Source of the DNA: Alphaproteobacteria bacterium
Lineage (GTDB): Bacteria > Pseudomonadota > Alphaproteobacteria > UBA2966 > CAIVPW01
Assembly (NCBI GenBank): GCA_016869235.1
Contig: VGER01000010.1
Coordinates: 1 to 43,404, forward strand
Direction: 5' to 3'
Length of the DNA: 43,404 nucleotides
The notes below the pieces were generated by a model. That model ran no database searches and was not told the origin of the DNA. It worked only from the letters and a program-made list of their open reading frames with translations. Numbering within the stretch: position 1 is the stretch's first letter; every line of letters begins with the position of its first letter. Positions 40,744 through 43,404 of the stretch are shown piece by piece. A program made the translations under genes and the position numbers.

Positions 40744-43404
40744 ATGGGCGACGCCACTCCGTACGTCGAGCTGCAGGTCTCGTCGAACTTCAGCTTCCTG
40801 CGCGGCGCCTCCCATCCCGAGGAGATGGTAATCACCGCCGCGGCGCTGGGGCACGCCGCGGTCGCCATCACCGACCGCAACACGCTGGCCGGCGTGGTGC
40901 GCGCCCACGGTGCCGCGAAGGAAGCCGGCATCCAGCTGCTGGTCGGCGCCCGCCTCGATCTTGCCGATGGGCCCAGCCTGCTGTGCTTCCCGCGCAACCG
41001 CCAAGCCTACGGGCGTCTCTGCCGCCTTTTGACCCTCGGCCAGCTGCGCGCCGACAAGGGCACCTGCATCCTGCACCTCGACGACGTGTTCGGCGCCGAG
41101 ATGGAGGGCGCCCTCGACCAGGTGCTCATCGTGCTGCCGCCCGAGCACACGCTCGACGGGTTTGCCGAGGTTCTGCAGAGCCTGGCCGAGCGGCTGTCGC
41201 ACGCGCAACGGCACCTCTATCTCGCCGGCCAGCGTCTCTACCGCGGTGACGACGCGCCGCGTCTCGCCACGCTCGCCGCGCTGGCGGAGTCGAGCGGCAT
41301 CCCGCTGGTCGCCACCAACGACGTGCGCGCCCATACGCCAGCCCGGCGTCCCCTGCAGGACGTGCTGTGGTGCATCCGCGAGCACTGCACCGTCGACGAG
41401 GCCGGCTTCCGCCTCGGCGCCAACGCCGAGCGGCACCTCAAGCCGGCGGCCGAGATGCTGCGCCTGTTCGAAGGCTACGAGCATGCGGTGGCACGCACCA
41501 ACGAGGTCGCCGGCCTCGTCGCTTTCAGCCTCGACGAGCTGCGCTACGAGTACCCCGAAGACCACGTGCCGGAAGGCGAGACGTCGCAGTCGCAGCTGGA
41601 GAAGCTGACCTGGGAGGGCGCGGCGCGCTGCTATCCCGGCGGCATCCCCGACAAGGTGCGCGGCATCGTCGCCCACGAGCTGAAGCTCATCGGCGAGCTG
41701 CGGTACGCGCCGTACTTCCTCACCGTGCACGACATCGTCTCGTTCGCGCGCTTGCAGGAGATCCTTTGCCAGGGGCGCGGCTCGGCGGCGAACTCGGCGG
41801 TGTGCTACTGCCTCGGCATCACCGCGGTGGATCCCGACCGCGTCGAGCTCCTGTTCGAGCGCTTCGTGTCGAACGAGCGGCGCGAGCCGCCCGACATCGA
41901 CGTCGACTTCGAGCACGAGCGGCGCGAGGAGGTGATCCAGTACATCTACCAGAAGTACGGCCGCCACCGCGCCGGCATGACCGCGACCGTCATCCGCTAC
42001 CGCACGCGCAGCGCGCTGCGCGAGGTCGCCAAGGCGCTGGGCCTGTCGCAGGACATCGCCGGAGCCCTGGTCGGCATGGTGTGGGGCCAGGACCGCGTCG
42101 GTGAGAAGGAAGCGGCCGAGGCGGGGCTCGACGTCGGCGACGGCCGCCTGGCGCAGGCGCTGGCGCTGACGCGCGAGCTGCACGGCTTCCCGCGGCATCT
42201 GTCGCAGCACGTCGGCGGCTTCGTGCTGACGCGCGGGCCGCTGTCCGAGGTGGTGCCCATCCTCAACGCCGCCATGCCCGAGCGCACCATGGTCGAGTGG
42301 GACAAGGACGACCTCGACGCGCTCGGCATCCTCAAGGTCGATGTGCTGGGCCTCGGCATGCTCACCTGCATCCGCAAGGCGCTCGGGCTGATCGGCGAGC
42401 ACTGGGGCCGCCCGCTGGCGCTGGCCGACGTGCCCAAGGAGGATCCCGGCGTCTACGAGATGCTGTCCAAAGCGGATTCGGTCGGCGTCTTCCAGGTCGA
42501 GAGCCGCGCGCAGATGAGCATGCTGCCCCGGCTCAAGCCGCAGAACTTCTACGACCTCGTCATCGAGGTGGCGATCGTGCGCCCCGGCCCCATCCAGGGC
42601 GACATGGTGCATCCCTACCTGCGCCGGCGCGAGGGGCTGGAGTCGGTAATCTATCCGTCGCACGAGCTCGAGGCCGTGCTGCGCAAGACGCTCGGCGTGC
42701 CGCTGTTCCAGGAGCAGGCGATGCGCATCGCCATCGTCGCGGCGGGATTCACGCCGGCCGAGTCGGACGGCCTGCGCCGCGCCATGGCGACCTTCCGGCG
42801 CAACGGCACCATCGGCAACTTCCGCGACAAGTTCATCATCGGCATGACCTCGCGCGGCTACGCCGAGGAGTTCGCCGTGCGCTGCTTCCAGCAGATCGAG
42901 GGCTTCGGCGAGTACGGCTTCCCCGAATCGCACGCGGCGAGCTTCGCGCTGCTCGTGTACGTCTCGGCGTGGATCAAGCGCTACTACCCCGAGGCGTTCG
43001 CCTGCGCGCTCCTGAACGCCCAGCCGATGGGCTTCTATGCGCCGGCGCAGATCGTGCGCGACCTCACCGACCATGGCGGCCGGGTGCTGCCGGTGGACGT
43101 CAACTTGAGTAGCTGGGACTGCACGCTGGAGTCGTCGGGCGATGGTGTGGCACTGCGCCTCGGCTTCCGCCAGGTGCAGGGACTGCGCGAGACGGAGGCG
43201 CAGCGTCTGGTCGAGGCGCGCGACGGCGGGGACGACGCCCGCCATCCCTCCGTTCCGTTCCGCGATCCCCACGACCTGTGGCGGCGTGCTGCGCTCTCGC
43301 CGGCGGCGCTCGAGCGTCTCGCCGAGGCCGATGCGTTCGGCTCGATGCGGCTGTCGCGGCGCGAGGCGCTGTGGGCGGTGCGCCCGCTGGGTCCGCCGCC
43401 GCTG
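40744..43404 (+). CDS. dnaE2: error-prone DNA polymerase III alpha subunit DnaE2, partial at the window end
   Basis: The 887 codons seen run off the right edge; the full protein is usually about 1050-1100 residues. The N-terminal PHP domain starts YVELQVSSNFSFLRGASHPE. The polymerase core has the catalytic Asp residues in PDIDVDFEHERR (about residues 383-394), CQGRGSAANSAVCYCLGIT before it, and GFGEYGFPESHAASFALLVY near residue 720. It is the polymerase of the ImuA/ImuB/DnaE2 SOS mutasome and lies 22 bases after imuB. Long opposite-strand frames over this gene are shadows of its codon bias. Confidence 0.96.
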   Translation, partial: MGDATPYVELQVSSNFSFLRGASHPEEMVITAAALGHAAVAITDRNTLAGVVRAHGAAKEAGIQLLVGARLDLADGPSLLCFPRNRQAYGRLCRLLTLGQLRADKGTCILHLDDVFGAEMEGALDQVLIVLPPEHTLDGFAEVLQSLAERLSHAQRHLYLAGQRLYRGDDAPRLATLAALAESSGIPLVATNDVRAHTPARRPLQDVLWCIREHCTVDEAGFRLGANAERHLKPAAEMLRLFEGYEHAVARTNEVAGLVAFSLDELRYEYPEDHVPEGETSQSQLEKLTWEGAARCYPGGIPDKVRGIVAHELKLIGELRYAPYFLTVHDIVSFARLQEILCQGRGSAANSAVCYCLGITAVDPDRVELLFERFVSNERREPPDIDVDFEHERREEVIQYIYQKYGRHRAGMTATVIRYRTRSALREVAKALGLSQDIAGALVGMVWGQDRVGEKEAAEAGLDVGDGRLAQALALTRELHGFPRHLSQHVGGFVLTRGPLSEVVPILNAAMPERTMVEWDKDDLDALGILKVDVLGLGMLTCIRKALGLIGEHWGRPLALADVPKEDPGVYEMLSKADSVGVFQVESRAQMSMLPRLKPQNFYDLVIEVAIVRPGPIQGDMVHPYLRRREGLESVIYPSHELEAVLRKTLGVPLFQEQAMRIAIVAAGFTPAESDGLRRAMATFRRNGTIGNFRDKFIIGMTSRGYAEEFAVRCFQQIEGFGEYGFPESHAASFALLVYVSAWIKRYYPEAFACALLNAQPMGFYAPAQIVRDLTDHGGRVLPVDVNLSSWDCTLESSGDGVALRLGFRQVQGLRETEAQRLVEARDGGDDARHPSVPFRDPHDLWRRAALSPAALERLAEADAFGSMRLSRREALWAVRPLGPPPL

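Noticed and set aside
40402-43272. A 956-codon open frame on the minus strand
   Set aside because: It lies antisense to imuB/dnaE2, has low-complexity Arg/Ala/His/Gln-rich translation and no recognisable domain; it is a codon-bias shadow.

Overview
The window is a GC-rich chromosomal segment, most likely from an uncultured alphaproteobacterium near Rhodospirillales. This rests on the split glycyl-tRNA synthetase (glyQ/glyS) in its usual alphaproteobacterial surroundings, an imuA-imuB-dnaE2 mutagenesis operon behind a perfect GAAC-N7-GAAC LexA box, an alphaproteobacterial type of dihydroorotase, and DUF1344 and DUF2007 proteins. No plasmid, phage, IS transposase, rRNA or CRISPR signature was seen.

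The outstanding element is a complete diversity-generating retroelement (DGR) at about 1596-4981. It holds a target gene ending in an FGE-sulfatase/C-type-lectin fold with a variable repeat (VR, 3065-3179), the accessory gene avd, a DGR-type reverse transcriptase (YVDD, and the [10 protein letters not shown] motif), and a template repeat (TR, 4709-4822) that lies inside the 3' end of the RT reading frame. All 21 base substitutions between TR and VR fall at template adenines. The VR carries one extra base (near 3103), which throws the last residues of the target protein out of frame. A 10-bp-stem hairpin follows the VR, and an 11-bp-stem branched hairpin lies in the spacer after the TR.

Layout: 1-1456, minus-strand Sel1-repeat protein and 17-kDa-antigen-type lipoprotein (plus a possible partial ORF). 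1596-4981, DGR. 4978-8592, pdxH, cation efflux protein, kinase-like/AAA fusion and hpt, tightly packed. 9051-13791, four DUF1344 paralogues, each with a hairpin in its leader and its own terminator, interrupted by an opposite-strand membrane-bound spermidine-synthase-like gene. 13891-18387, DUF502, small membrane protein, kup and a Rieske oxygenase. 18451-19389, an FGE-domain lipoprotein that is not a DGR target. 19487-19563, tRNA-Pro(CGG). 19842-20555, an exosortase-type surface protein. 20614-29882, polyprenyl synthase, DUF2007, trmN6-like, a kinase/receiver pair, S49 peptidase, glyQ, glyS and a shortened PPDK. 29899-35818, SprT-like peptidase, tag, ygfZ, two glycosyltransferases and pyrC. 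35815-37826, a duplicated cysQ 3' end flanking a DMT transporter, then cysQ. 37953-43404, a lone receiver protein and the SOS mutasome operon running off the window.

Two mutagenic systems therefore sit in one window: a targeted one (the DGR, diversifying one lectin-fold protein) and a genome-wide damage-inducible one (ImuA/ImuB/DnaE2). Most other genes are housekeeping. Starts were chosen by eye from codon, Shine-Dalgarno and family-length arguments, and several GTG/TTG starts are uncertain.
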